A DNA stretch of 64,000 bases from Alkalimonas amylolytica (GTDB taxonomy: Bacteria > Pseudomonadota > Gammaproteobacteria > Enterobacterales > Alteromonadaceae): positions 457,312 to 521,311 of the forward strand of contig NZ_FNRM01000002.1 in NCBI RefSeq assembly GCF_900107845.1, given 5' to 3'. Position 1 is the first letter of the stretch; each line of letters begins with the position of its first letter. The position numbers and the translations under genes are program-made. The notes beneath the pieces were generated by a model. It was not told the DNA's origin and ran no database searches. It saw only the letters and a program-made list of their open reading frames with translations. Shown here piece after piece: positions 17,012 through 26,281 of the stretch.

Positions 17012-19191
17012 GGCTTGGATACCCGTGGAGCGGCACTTAAGCGAAAATCGGCCGCAGTACCATTTAAATTTGGATTATAAAAGGGATCGCCTTGCATCTG
17101 CCGAGCCCAACGCGCACGCATATAGGCCGCTTCCAAAGCAGCCCTTTGTTGTTTAACCGGGTTATCGTCTTTGCCTCGCGATACCGACTCGTAATGATAC
17201 AATAGCGCCAACGGGGTATACAGTACCCGCCACCCAGCTTCACGCACTTTTAAGCAGTAATCCACATCGTTAAAAGCAACCGTCAGCTCAGTTTCATTTA
17301 ATCCGCCCAACTCCAGGTAGAGTGCACGCCAGGTTAGTAAACATGCGGCGGTCACCGCCGATAGATCCTGTGACAGCACTGCCCGCCCCATGTAACCAGG
17401 CGCACTGGCAGGTAAACGGAAATGCAGATGGCTGGCACAACCGCCCACCCCAATGACATCGCCGGCATGCTGCACACGTTCATCAGCAAACAACAAACGA
17501 GCACCGACAATACCTACACCGGGTTGAGTTAACTGCCCTGCCATTTGCGACAACCAATCAGGGCGAATCACCTCGGTATCATTGTTCAGCAGACAGATTA
17601 GCTCTCCCCGTGCCTGCTGCACCGCAAAGTTATTAATGGCCGAATAATTGAAAGGCTTATCGTAACGCAGCACCCGCACCCGGGCGTCCTGTACGATCCT
17701 GGTAAAATAGTCTAAAGTAGCCGGCTCACAGCTTTGATTATCGACAATCAAGACTTCAACCGCAGGATAATCGGACCTGTTCAGTACACTTTCCACACAG
17801 GGTTCCAGCAGATGCAGCATATCGCGAGTTGGAATCACCACCGACACCAAAGGTGCCGGGCTTGCTGGAGCGTAGTGAATATCCAGATAGCCATGTACGT
17901 TTGGCTCCACCCGGGCAGCAATGCCCTGACGATGTAAATGCTGTTCGACTACATCAGCTCTTAGCTCTGACATAGCACCTGCGGCCTGGCTGGATTGATG
18001 CCATAAAATGGCCGGGATATGTGCAACGCTGCAGTCCGGCAGCTCTGCCAGCTGCAACACCAATTGCTGCATGGATGGAGGCTGTCCCTGCCCATTCGCA
18101 ACCGGCCAACCGGATTGCCGCAAAACGCCAGCCTTCACCAACAAAGTATCACCAATATAATGGCTGCAGCGTGCCAGCTCCAGGCTCCAATCGGGTTTAA
18201 AATGCGGAGTTGTCCGCTGACCATTGTCATCGAGCTGATCATGATCGCTATAGATCCAGCCGGATGCAGACGCATCAAATACCTCCAGCCACCAACACAG
18301 CGCTATGGGTGCCAACACAACACCGACAGGCATAATCAACACCGGCTGGCCCGGGTCCAACGCAGCAAGGTGCTGCTGAAAGTTGTCTGGGCTGCATGGT
18401 TGTCGTGGTAAACGGCAAGGTGCGTCCTTCTCCGGACCAGTAGCCAGCAACAAACAATGCAAGCTGGACACTGCCACCGCATTTAGGCCCAAGCTCTGTT
18501 CAATGCTGGTTAACGACCTTTGCCAGCAGGCTTCACTCGTTCCTTTCTGGCCAACGATTACCAAGGTTAACCGATGCTTACCAAGCAGCGCAGGCAAACG
18601 CTGCTGAACCGTTTTCAGTTGCCTGGCGGTCAGACACTCAAAGCGCTGCTGCCATTCCCGATAATCCATTTCTGGCGCACAGGCGCGTAACTGGCCAATA
18701 CGGCGGTAACACTCAGCAGGCGCACGCCACGCCAGCTGCCAATCAATCCCGGCCTGCCGGCGCTTAGGTTTGGCGGTGCGCCAGCAAAACAAAGCAATGC
18801 GTCGCCATAAACGCCATTGGTATTGCCAAAAACTAAGTGTTCGCCATTGCAGCTCGTCCAGCACAAAGCGTCCCGGCTGGGTTAACGGCTGAAGCCAGGC
18901 CTGGCTGGTGCCGGCTGGAATACAAAACACTTCAGCCAAAGTACCTTTTAAGCTGGTAGGAACTGGCAGCTGCACGACACCAGCCGGTGTTAAAAAACAC
19001 AGCTGCAACTCAGCAGAACCATCCAGCACCTGGATAGATCCTGACAACGCCAGCCAGCGTCCGGCCAGCTGACCACTCAATTCAATCCGGCTTGAGCTAT
19101 CCCCAAGCCAGCTCTCAGTCGCCGGTTGCCAGCTGGCAGCGTGCACCCGACAAACCGCACCTCTTAGCATGCTGACCGCAGTTTGCGTCAT
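16999..19191 (-). CDS. Tandem GT2-domain glycosyltransferase
   Basis: 730 residues. The C-terminal domain (about 446-690) is a full GT2/GT-A enzyme: VSVVIPTRDMLHLL, VLIVDNQS, LNNDTEV as the DxD-type metal site, and AFNDVDYCLKV. The preceding part (about 205-360) looks like a second, weaker GT-A module with YSDHDQLD and HFKPDWSLELARCSHYIGD, a pattern seen in two-domain rhamnosyltransferase-like proteins. Residues 1-130 are beta-rich and unassigned, possibly carbohydrate-binding. It likely adds two sugars or a repeating pair. ATGA overlap with the upstream gene. Confidence 0.85.
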   Translation of the reverse strand: MTQTAVSMLRGAVCRVHAASWQPATESWLGDSSSRIELSGQLAGRWLALSGSIQVLDGSAELQLCFLTPAGVVQLPVPTSLKGTLAEVFCIPAGTSQAWLQPLTQPGRFVLDELQWRTLSFWQYQWRLWRRIALFCWRTAKPKRRQAGIDWQLAWRAPAECYRRIGQLRACAPEMDYREWQQRFECLTARQLKTVQQRLPALLGKHRLTLVIVGQKGTSEACWQRSLTSIEQSLGLNAVAVSSLHCLLLATGPEKDAPCRLPRQPCSPDNFQQHLAALDPGQPVLIMPVGVVLAPIALCWWLEVFDASASGWIYSDHDQLDDNGQRTTPHFKPDWSLELARCSHYIGDTLLVKAGVLRQSGWPVANGQGQPPSMQQLVLQLAELPDCSVAHIPAILWHQSSQAAGAMSELRADVVEQHLHRQGIAARVEPNVHGYLDIHYAPASPAPLVSVVIPTRDMLHLLEPCVESVLNRSDYPAVEVLIVDNQSCEPATLDYFTRIVQDARVRVLRYDKPFNYSAINNFAVQQARGELICLLNNDTEVIRPDWLSQMAGQLTQPGVGIVGARLLFADERVQHAGDVIGVGGCASHLHFRLPASAPGYMGRAVLSQDLSAVTAACLLTWRALYLELGGLNETELTVAFNDVDYCLKVREAGWRVLYTPLALLYHYESVSRGKDDNPVKQQRAALEAAYMRARWARQMQGDPFYNPNLNGTAADFRLSAAPRVSKPWQP

Positions 19192-22049
19192 AATTCTTCC
19201 TGTTGGGTGATGCCCTGAGCAACAAGCCAGTGTGCCAATTGTTGCTGGAGGGCTGCTGCACTATAAGCGGACGTCACCTGCTGATAAGCGTTTGCAATCA
19301 AACGCTGCCGGAGCGGTTTATCCACCACCAGCCGCTCAGCAGCCGTTGCCATCGCCTCAATATCACCAAAATCTGCCAGCAAGCCGGTATGTTCGTGCTG
19401 TACCAGCTCGGGTAAAGCGCCCCAGCGATAACACAGCACCGCACGTCCGGCGGCCATAGCTTCGAGCACGGTACGGCCAAAAGACTCCTGAAAGTGCGAC
19501 AAATTCACCACCATATCCAGCGGCGCCAGCGCTTCTTCGGGCGATGCAGCATAACCGGCAAAATGCAACGAAGCCGGGAGACGGCCTGCAGCGTGTTCCG
19601 CTTTTAACTGGGCGGTATGGTCGTTATCCGGCCCAATCAGCCAACACTCAACAGGCAACTGCTTTGCCGCCAGCAATTGGCTAAGCCGAATAAAATCCTG
19701 CAGCCCTTTTTTCGGCAAATTGCTGCTGATCATACCAAGCCGCAGTGGCAAATCCCCAGCTCGTTGCGGGATCTGTGCAAAGCGCTCTGCATCCACCACA
19801 TTGGCTATCACCCTGGTCCGCTCTGGAGCTGTCAAAAAATCTGCACTGGCCCTGGAGTTGGCGATAAAGCCATCGGCCAGCGCCAACACATGGCTACGGA
19901 TCTGGCTGGCATCCGCGCCCAGCTCCATGCACAGTGCTTCATCAGCGCCGGGCAATTCCCGCACATGCACAATGCCCGGGATCAGTAACTGGCGTGCAGC
20001 ATGCAAAGGCTCGGACAACACCAGGGTATTGCAATAGCACAGTTCCGGCTTGTACTGCTGCATCAGGGTTTTAAAGCGACCAATGGTCTGTTCACACTCC
20101 TGACGCCCCCGGTACCACCAACGATAAGGCAATACCGCCAGCTGCTGTGTCACTGCCTGTAGTTGCACTAAGTAACTCTGCGATCGCACACCGGGTAGTG
20201 TTACCAGCACATTCAGTTGCAAAGACTGTAGCGCTTTTAACACATCCAGCAGACTGCGCTCAGCGCCATAGAGTTCAGGCCCAGCTGCATGAGCAGCGAT
20301 CAGCAACCAGGGGCGCCCGGGCCAGATGGCATGCTCCCCCACTAACTGCACGCAACCATAGTCTTGCGGGCAGGCTTCCTGTTCCAGACTTTCCAGATAA
20401 TGGATCAGTGGGTTAAGGTTGGCTGCAATACGCTGTTGCAAACGATAGCCACTGCTGCTGAAGTTCGGCCCGGGATCCCGGTTTTCCTGGCCGCCATAGT
20501 GCAGATAGTGCAGGCCAGGATCCATGCCCGCTTTGGCAACATCGTGATACGTCGTCACATACCACTCGGGCTCAAACAGCTCACTTTGTCGCAGCAACTG
20601 CAGCTGACGATGTGCTCGTTGCTTAGCCGTTCCCCGACACATACGCGCAGGCACCGCAAAAGGCCGCTGCTGTGGCAGCTGCGGCAGATACAAGGCTTTT
20701 GCACTGCTTGCCGTTTGATGCCATTGCCGCGCTGATGCCAGATAACGCTGGCGTAAGCCGACAAACTGAGTGCGCAAATGGGTCGCACTTTGCTGTGTTA
20801 AGGAGGCAACATCGCTGCGGCCAAACGACAAAGGGATACTAGGCAATACATCGACAAGAGCGCGCGAACCAAACACCGCCTGGATGCGTTCCAGATACTC
20901 GGTATCGGCATTCACCGACACCCGATCCCAAAAACCGATGCTTTTCACCACCTGGCGCCGAAACAATAACGATGAGGTATTGCGGTAGATCCAACCCGGC
21001 TCTGGCCGCCAACGCTCAAACACCAGCTCAGGCAAAGTGCGTACCCAATGCGAGATAGACGCCATGGCTTTAGGGTTGGCTTCAAGTGTCCGCACCTGTT
21101 GTTCAATCTTTTGTGGATGCGACCAGTCATCACTGTCGTGGGTGGTGATAAAACGGCCGCGCGCTTGTGCCAGCCCTGCGTTGCGGGCAGCATAGGCGCC
21201 CTGATTTTCGGGCTGGCGCAGTATACGGATGCGCCGATCGCCAGCTGCAAATTGCTCAGCCACCACAGTAGAGTTGTCGGTGGAAGCATCATCAACCACC
21301 AGAATTTCAAGCGCCGGCCAACTTTGAGCCTGCAGGCTACGCAGCGCTGTGGCTAAAGTTTGCGCCGCATTAAAACAAGGGATAATCACCGAAACCAAAG
21401 GCAAGCGGGCAGGCAGGTAGCGATGCCAGCCACTGCGCTGCTGAGCAGCTACCGGTGTTGTCTGAAGCTGATCCAGCTGCAAGGTTGGCACTGGCAGCAG
21501 CTCTGCCAAACCAGCCTGCCGAAATACCCGGTTGATATCCTGCAATTTGGCCGTATCGCTATGCAAAGATGCTCTGGCCAGCAACAAATCCGGCAGCTCA
21601 CCGAGCTCAGCAATCGCCTGCCCAATGCGCGTAAGTGCTTGCTCTTGCTCACCGCACTGCTGCAAAGCGCGCACCAAAAGAAGCCAACAGCCATGGTGAC
21701 CAGGCAAAGCCTGACGCCATGCATTGTTTAACCAGGGCTGCAAAACCTCCAGCACCTGCGGCCAACGCTGGTAACTGCCATGCCAACGAGCCAGAGCCCA
21801 GGCAGCAAAAGCTTGCTCCGGAGTACTGTCTGCCTGCAGTAATTGCTCCAACCTGAGTTTTGCTTTGTCGTCGGTTTGAAACCACAGGTGTTGCTCCAGC
21901 TCAGCCGCTTGCAGGTGGCAGGGTAAGCGCCCTTCGGTATGACCAAAGCGGCAAAAGTGCTGCCAGGGATCCATACCGGCAGCAGCAACATCCGGGTTGG
22001 CTTGCAGGTACCAGGCGGCATCAAACAAGGCACGCATTGCATCCAACAT
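19188..22049 (-). CDS. Bifunctional GT2-GT4 glycosyltransferase with surface-repeat modules
   Basis: 953 residues from the ATG at 22049 (TAATG with the previous stop; a GTG 15 bp upstream is the alternative). Order: an N-terminal FDAAWYLQANPDVAAAGMDP module (8-40), a helical region, a GT2 domain (217-430: VSVIIPCFN, VVDDASTD, THDSDDW), a second repeat module FEPEWYVTTYHDVAKAGMDP (492-525), and a GT4-type GT-B domain (581-950: GAERSLLDVLKALQ, later HFQESFGRTVLEAMAAG and the E-x7-E region). Two different glycosyltransferase folds on one chain suggest ordered addition of two residues. Substrates unknown. Confidence 0.87.
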   Translation of the reverse strand: MLDAMRALFDAAWYLQANPDVAAAGMDPWQHFCRFGHTEGRLPCHLQAAELEQHLWFQTDDKAKLRLEQLLQADSTPEQAFAAWALARWHGSYQRWPQVLEVLQPWLNNAWRQALPGHHGCWLLLVRALQQCGEQEQALTRIGQAIAELGELPDLLLARASLHSDTAKLQDINRVFRQAGLAELLPVPTLQLDQLQTTPVAAQQRSGWHRYLPARLPLVSVIIPCFNAAQTLATALRSLQAQSWPALEILVVDDASTDNSTVVAEQFAAGDRRIRILRQPENQGAYAARNAGLAQARGRFITTHDSDDWSHPQKIEQQVRTLEANPKAMASISHWVRTLPELVFERWRPEPGWIYRNTSSLLFRRQVVKSIGFWDRVSVNADTEYLERIQAVFGSRALVDVLPSIPLSFGRSDVASLTQQSATHLRTQFVGLRQRYLASARQWHQTASSAKALYLPQLPQQRPFAVPARMCRGTAKQRAHRQLQLLRQSELFEPEWYVTTYHDVAKAGMDPGLHYLHYGGQENRDPGPNFSSSGYRLQQRIAANLNPLIHYLESLEQEACPQDYGCVQLVGEHAIWPGRPWLLIAAHAAGPELYGAERSLLDVLKALQSLQLNVLVTLPGVRSQSYLVQLQAVTQQLAVLPYRWWYRGRQECEQTIGRFKTLMQQYKPELCYCNTLVLSEPLHAARQLLIPGIVHVRELPGADEALCMELGADASQIRSHVLALADGFIANSRASADFLTAPERTRVIANVVDAERFAQIPQRAGDLPLRLGMISSNLPKKGLQDFIRLSQLLAAKQLPVECWLIGPDNDHTAQLKAEHAAGRLPASLHFAGYAASPEEALAPLDMVVNLSHFQESFGRTVLEAMAAGRAVLCYRWGALPELVQHEHTGLLADFGDIEAMATAAERLVVDKPLRQRLIANAYQQVTSAYSAAALQQQLAHWLVAQGITQQEEL

Positions 22050-23572
22050 TACTCTGGCTCCCACGGCTGGCGCAGGCTAAGCCAGTGACGAAAGCGCAAA
22101 CGCCAGGGGATCGGAAAGCGCTGTTTGCAAGCAGCAAACAAGTTACGGTACTGCACACTTTTGCCAGCGACATAATACTCTGGCAGCATCCGCAGATAAT
22201 AACAGTGCAATTCATCCGGATTGGTGACATACATATTGGGCGTATCACTGAAGGTGTCGTACTCTGTTTTTGGAGTGCGCCAGTCGCCGTAGTTTTCCTC
22301 CAGGTACCGCTCAGGCTCAGCCGGAATGGCATAGCGCCCACCAAGAAACTCCGTTTCTGTCAGGCTAAAAGGTGTATTGGTCCAAGCGGTTTTCTGACCA
22401 CTGTGGTGCAATAACCCCCCCTGCAACCAGTGGGTAAAAATATCAATCAGTACCCCATTGGCGTGGCGTACCTGCAGTACTTTATCATGCGCACTGTGCT
22501 GCACTAAAAAGCGGCCACTTTGCCGCAGCCCCTGAGCCAGGCGATCAAGCGGTACATGGTCCATTACCCCCACATCAATGTCTTTATCATGGCTCAGAAT
22601 ACCGCCTTCGCGAATACAGCCAAGCAGGGTACCGCTAATCAGAAAGAACTGCTGGCCCATGCGCTGAAAATCCTGCTGCAAACACGACAAGGCAAGCTGC
22701 GCTTTTTGCTGCCAGTCGATTGGGCTTTCTGCCGCCACAGATTTTTTAAACCGATCCGGGTGGGTCAGCATTGCATGATAGCGTTGAGTTAAAGCACGCC
22801 GGGCCTCGGGGTAAGCCTTAATTTTGCGGGCAGCAATAGCATACAAGAACAGCGCCTGGGCCGCCTGTTCATTGCCTTTTTTGATAAAAGATTTCAGCAG
22901 CTGCCAGTAGCCTGCCAATGCTTTGCGATCATCAATCGCAAAACGGTAAAGCTCTACCCCAACCGACCAGTGCTGCAGCTGGTCAAACTGGTGCATCACC
23001 ATCTGGCGGGCCCCTGCGTAGTTGCCCTGCTCAGTAAGGCAAAACAGCTGGTAGCGGCACAGCTCCGTGACCCACTCAGGGTAAACATAACGATTGATTT
23101 CAGCCAGCAACTGTCGGCATACCTCCAGGCAGCGGTCATAATCAGCACGGTAAAACAGCAAACGAGCCTGGCGAAACCGGCAAGCAAGTTGCAGTTCGGC
23201 ATCTTGCCGTGGCACCTGCTGCAACAAGTTTCCGGCAGCTTCGTGGTCTCCCTGCATGAACGCCTGATCACTGGCATCCAAGCTGACATGCCGCAGCTCT
23301 GGCCTGGGCTTGCGCCCTTCGTGGATGCCAAATTGCAGATAATGCAGCATGGGGTTACCCCCGGAAGTGGCCACATCCGGGTACTGCTGAAGATACCAGG
23401 CTGTGGAAAAATAACGACTGGGCTCCAGCTGTTGCCGCCAACCCTGTCCGTCATAATGCTGCCAGGCAGCAGCGGCATCCACAAACATCAACCCTGCTTG
23501 TTGGCCATACCAGTCAGGTTCAAACAAGTGGGTTGCTGTCAGTTTTGCCAGTAGCTCTTTCGTTATTGTCAT
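22049..23572 (-). CDS. LicD-family transferase with N-terminal repeat modules
   Basis: 507 residues from the ATG at 23572; a TTG 24 bp upstream is less likely. The C-terminal domain (about 295-480) is LicD/fukutin-like: SGTLLGCIREGG near 313, then DKDIDVG at 329-335 with the acidic metal-binding residues, and a YLEENYGDW segment. LicD proteins move phosphocholine or other phospho-alcohols from CDP-activated donors onto glycans, so CDP-glycerol is an attractive donor here (inference). Residues 16-90 hold two degenerate copies of the FxxxWYLxxxPDV module; 100-290 is TPR-like helical. It lies 27 bp after gpsA. Confidence 0.82.
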   Translation of the reverse strand: MTITKELLAKLTATHLFEPDWYGQQAGLMFVDAAAAWQHYDGQGWRQQLEPSRYFSTAWYLQQYPDVATSGGNPMLHYLQFGIHEGRKPRPELRHVSLDASDQAFMQGDHEAAGNLLQQVPRQDAELQLACRFRQARLLFYRADYDRCLEVCRQLLAEINRYVYPEWVTELCRYQLFCLTEQGNYAGARQMVMHQFDQLQHWSVGVELYRFAIDDRKALAGYWQLLKSFIKKGNEQAAQALFLYAIAARKIKAYPEARRALTQRYHAMLTHPDRFKKSVAAESPIDWQQKAQLALSCLQQDFQRMGQQFFLISGTLLGCIREGGILSHDKDIDVGVMDHVPLDRLAQGLRQSGRFLVQHSAHDKVLQVRHANGVLIDIFTHWLQGGLLHHSGQKTAWTNTPFSLTETEFLGGRYAIPAEPERYLEENYGDWRTPKTEYDTFSDTPNMYVTNPDELHCYYLRMLPEYYVAGKSVQYRNLFAACKQRFPIPWRLRFRHWLSLRQPWEPE

Positions 23573-23599
23573 CAACCAATCCGTGTCAGGAAGCAAGCA

Positions 23600-24613
23600 T
23601 CAATTCGAAGCACTAAACTCTACATCCACATTCGGCTGATTGCTCATCATACCGGCAATCACTTCGCGGACTGGAGCCTGATTAAAGACCACTTCGTATA
23701 GCCCCATCACCAAAGGCATATAAATATCTTTTTCAATGGCCTGCTGCCGCACCTGCTTTAAGGTATTGACCCCTTCAGCCACTTCACCAAGCTCCTCCAC
23801 AGCCGTTGCCAGGCTTTTACCCTGACCAAGCGCAAAGCCCACCCGGTAATTGCGGCTGAGCGGTGACGAGCAGGTTACAATCAAATCACCAATGCCCGAC
23901 AGGCCTAAAAAGGTCATCGGATTGGCCCCTTCCGCGACGGCAAAGCGGCTCATCTCGGCCAGGCTGCGGGTAATCAGCATGCTGCGGGTATTCTCACCCA
24001 CCCCAAGGGCCGCACTCAAACCCGAAGCAATGGCATAAATGTTTTTCAAAGTGCCACCCAGCTCTACGCCAAACACATCGTCACTGGCATAAGCCCGGAA
24101 GGTTTTGCTGCATAAAATCTGCTGCACACGCTGGCATAAAGCGTCATTTTTGCTGGCAATAACGGATGCAGTGATATGACCCGCGGCAATTTCCTTAGCC
24201 AGATTAGGCCCGCTTAGCACGCCAATGGGGTTGTGCGGAAACAGCTCGGTTAAAATATCGCTCATCAGGGCAAAGGTGCTGGCCTCGACCCCTTTGGTGG
24301 TGCTGATCAGTAGCTGCGATGGTACCACAAAGGCTTTGGCTTGCTCAGCAACCTGACGAAAGTTGCTGCTGGGAATGGAAACAAAGACAGCTTCAGCGCC
24401 CTGCACAGCCCACTCTAAATCGGTACCTGCAACCAGATTGTCAGACAAAGCATAACCGGGTAAATAGCGGGTATTTTCTTTGCTCTGATTCATCGCATCA
24501 GCCCGATGCTGATCCCGCAACCACAAACGAACCGGATGGCCATTGGCAGCCATGATATTGGCTATTACGGTACCAAAGCTACCACCACCTAAAACTGCAA
24601 TATGTTTTCCCAT
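23600..24613 (-). CDS. gpsA: NAD(P)-dependent sn-glycerol-3-phosphate dehydrogenase
   Basis: 337 residues from the ATG at 24613, preceded by AGGACAG at a good distance; a start 15 bp upstream is weaker. It reduces dihydroxyacetone phosphate to sn-glycerol-3-phosphate. The dinucleotide site is [10 protein letters not shown] (6-15) and the catalytic lysine is K190 in [13 protein letters not shown]. Length matches E. coli GpsA (339). The usual job is phospholipid synthesis; its place directly before a LicD-like gene, in a region that also encodes TagD, suggests it may also feed CDP-glycerol. Whether the genome has a second gpsA cannot be seen here. Confidence 0.95.
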   Translation of the reverse strand: MGKHIAVLGGGSFGTVIANIMAANGHPVRLWLRDQHRADAMNQSKENTRYLPGYALSDNLVAGTDLEWAVQGAEAVFVSIPSSNFRQVAEQAKAFVVPSQLLISTTKGVEASTFALMSDILTELFPHNPIGVLSGPNLAKEIAAGHITASVIASKNDALCQRVQQILCSKTFRAYASDDVFGVELGGTLKNIYAIASGLSAALGVGENTRSMLITRSLAEMSRFAVAEGANPMTFLGLSGIGDLIVTCSSPLSRNYRVGFALGQGKSLATAVEELGEVAEGVNTLKQVRQQAIEKDIYMPLVMGLYEVVFNQAPVREVIAGMMSNQPNVDVEFSASN

Positions 24614-24637
24614 GGTCTGTCCTGTCATTTCATTCGG

Positions 24638-26206
24638 TTAGCTCAATTGCCTTAACTCTGCTGGCTTTCCGGCTGGCACCGAAAAACTGGCCAATACCGA
24701 CACCACTGAGTCCGGTTTAGTACTCTCTTCAACGGCAAAGAGGGTCACGTCAGTTTTGCTGTGTTGAATCGTTACCAGGCCATAGCCGCGATACTCGGCA
24801 TTGGCATACAGCAGATGTGGATTACGGTTCAGATGCCGACGCATGCCGGCAGCTGTTGCATTGCTGCGTGAACTGATGCTGGTGCCGGTAAACTCGGTGG
24901 CCACCACTTTCGACTCGTTGTTGTAAGGCTCCGCATGCACTTTGGCAACCCAATTCTGGTGAATATCACCACCCAGCACCATAAGGTTGTCATGGCTGCT
25001 TTGCTCAAACAACTGCAACAGCCTGGCTCTGGCCTGTGGGTAACCATCCCAGCTATCACGGTTCATATGTCGCAAGGCTCCGGCATGGTAATTGGCCGGC
25101 GTAAAGCGGGTTTGCTGCACCACCAAATGCCAGCGGGCCTGCTGTGCCTGCTCAGAGAGCATCGCCTGTTCCAGCCAGCCTTCCTGCGCCTCACCGAGCA
25201 TAGAGCGGTAAGGTTCTGCTGCTGCACAGACAGCCGCCACCCCATCCGAAGGTGAGTCACCACAATAGGGTGCCGCCCGGTACTGACGATTATCGAGCAA
25301 ATAAAGCCTTGCCAGATTGCCGACAGCCAATGTCTGATACAGCTGCAAGGAGCCATGTTTTAATAAGCCTTCAATACCGGCAATCAGGCTGTCGGAGCGA
25401 AGTGGCATATGCTCATAGAACGCCTGATAAGCCGCGGCACGCAACCTGGATATATCGCCGCGGCCCTCGGTCGACTGTTGGCCAAAATAATTGTTCTCTA
25501 CCTCGTGATCATCCCAGGTCACCAACCAGGGGCAAGCGGCATGCATCGCCTGCAAGTCCGGATCGGACTTATAAAGCGCATAACGAGCACGGTAGTCATC
25601 AAGAGTCCGAATACGCCTTAAACTGTGTGGCCTGGGCGCTCCAGCCCGGCTGCGGTACTCATAGATGTAATCGCCGACAAAGCACACCAGATCCGGCTGC
25701 TGCTCACGCATATGCCGGTAGGCCGTGTAATAGCCATCCTCATAGCGCTGGCAGGATGCATACGCCAACCTAAAGCTGCTCAGTGCTTGCCCGGTGGCGG
25801 GAAGTGTTCTGGCCTTACCGAGCCGGCTTTGATATCCCGCTACCCGAAAACGATAATGGTACCAGTGATCCGCTTTAAGCCCATCCAGTTCGACATGAAC
25901 GGAGTGCGCCAGCGCTGCCAGCGCCACCGCCTGTCCTTGCCGCACCACCTTGGCAGGCTCATCCGCATCAAGCAGCTCCCACTCCACCAGCACATCATCA
26001 TCCGTCAATTGCTCACTATGCAAACGGGTCCAGAGCACAAAGCCAGTTGCATCCGGTGAGCCACTGGCTACCCCCAACTGAAAGGGATTGCCCCAAAACA
26101 CCGGCTGGCGAACTTTACCGGCCACATAGGGCAAAGCTGCCGCAGCGGCAACCAGCCCCAGCAGCTTGACAAAATCACGTCGGCGAAAAGTGCGCTTATC
26201 AGCCAT
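24638..26206 (-). CDS. phoD: PhoD-like Tat-exported phosphatase/phosphodiesterase
   Basis: 522 residues. The N-terminus has a twin-arginine signal (RRRDFVKLLG, then a hydrophobic Ala-rich stretch). Residues ~38-130 form the beta-rich PhoD N-domain (FQLGVASGSPDATGFVLWTRL); the metallophosphoesterase domain follows with GDYIYEYR and WDDHEVENN, which carry Fe/Ca ligands in Bacillus PhoD. PhoD enzymes hydrolyse phosphodiesters, and in Bacillus PhoD degrades glycerol-phosphate teichoic acids, which is notable given the locus. It ends 24 bp before gpsA in the same direction. Whether it acts on the local polymer is speculation. Confidence 0.88.
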   Translation of the reverse strand: MADKRTFRRRDFVKLLGLVAAAAALPYVAGKVRQPVFWGNPFQLGVASGSPDATGFVLWTRLHSEQLTDDDVLVEWELLDADEPAKVVRQGQAVALAALAHSVHVELDGLKADHWYHYRFRVAGYQSRLGKARTLPATGQALSSFRLAYASCQRYEDGYYTAYRHMREQQPDLVCFVGDYIYEYRSRAGAPRPHSLRRIRTLDDYRARYALYKSDPDLQAMHAACPWLVTWDDHEVENNYFGQQSTEGRGDISRLRAAAYQAFYEHMPLRSDSLIAGIEGLLKHGSLQLYQTLAVGNLARLYLLDNRQYRAAPYCGDSPSDGVAAVCAAAEPYRSMLGEAQEGWLEQAMLSEQAQQARWHLVVQQTRFTPANYHAGALRHMNRDSWDGYPQARARLLQLFEQSSHDNLMVLGGDIHQNWVAKVHAEPYNNESKVVATEFTGTSISSRSNATAAGMRRHLNRNPHLLYANAEYRGYGLVTIQHSKTDVTLFAVEESTKPDSVVSVLASFSVPAGKPAELRQLS

Positions 26207-26281
26207 AGACTACTTTTTTAGTAAAGACTGGGTAGCTTAGCAAATTTCCGGCTCCAGGTAATCAACCCGCAACGACTTCGC

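Noticed and set aside
22970-23554. 194-codon open frame on the plus strand opposite the LicD-like gene
   Set aside because: Antisense to a gene with clear family motifs, no ribosome site, Leu/Gln-rich shadow composition.
25252-25773. 173-codon open frame on the plus strand opposite phoD
   Set aside because: Shadow of the PhoD metallophosphoesterase domain, rich in Arg/His/Pro with no start signal.
26207-26281. A promoter or small RNA between phoD and the beta-CASP nuclease
   Set aside because: No convincing -10/-35 pair or terminator stem was found in the 75 bp.
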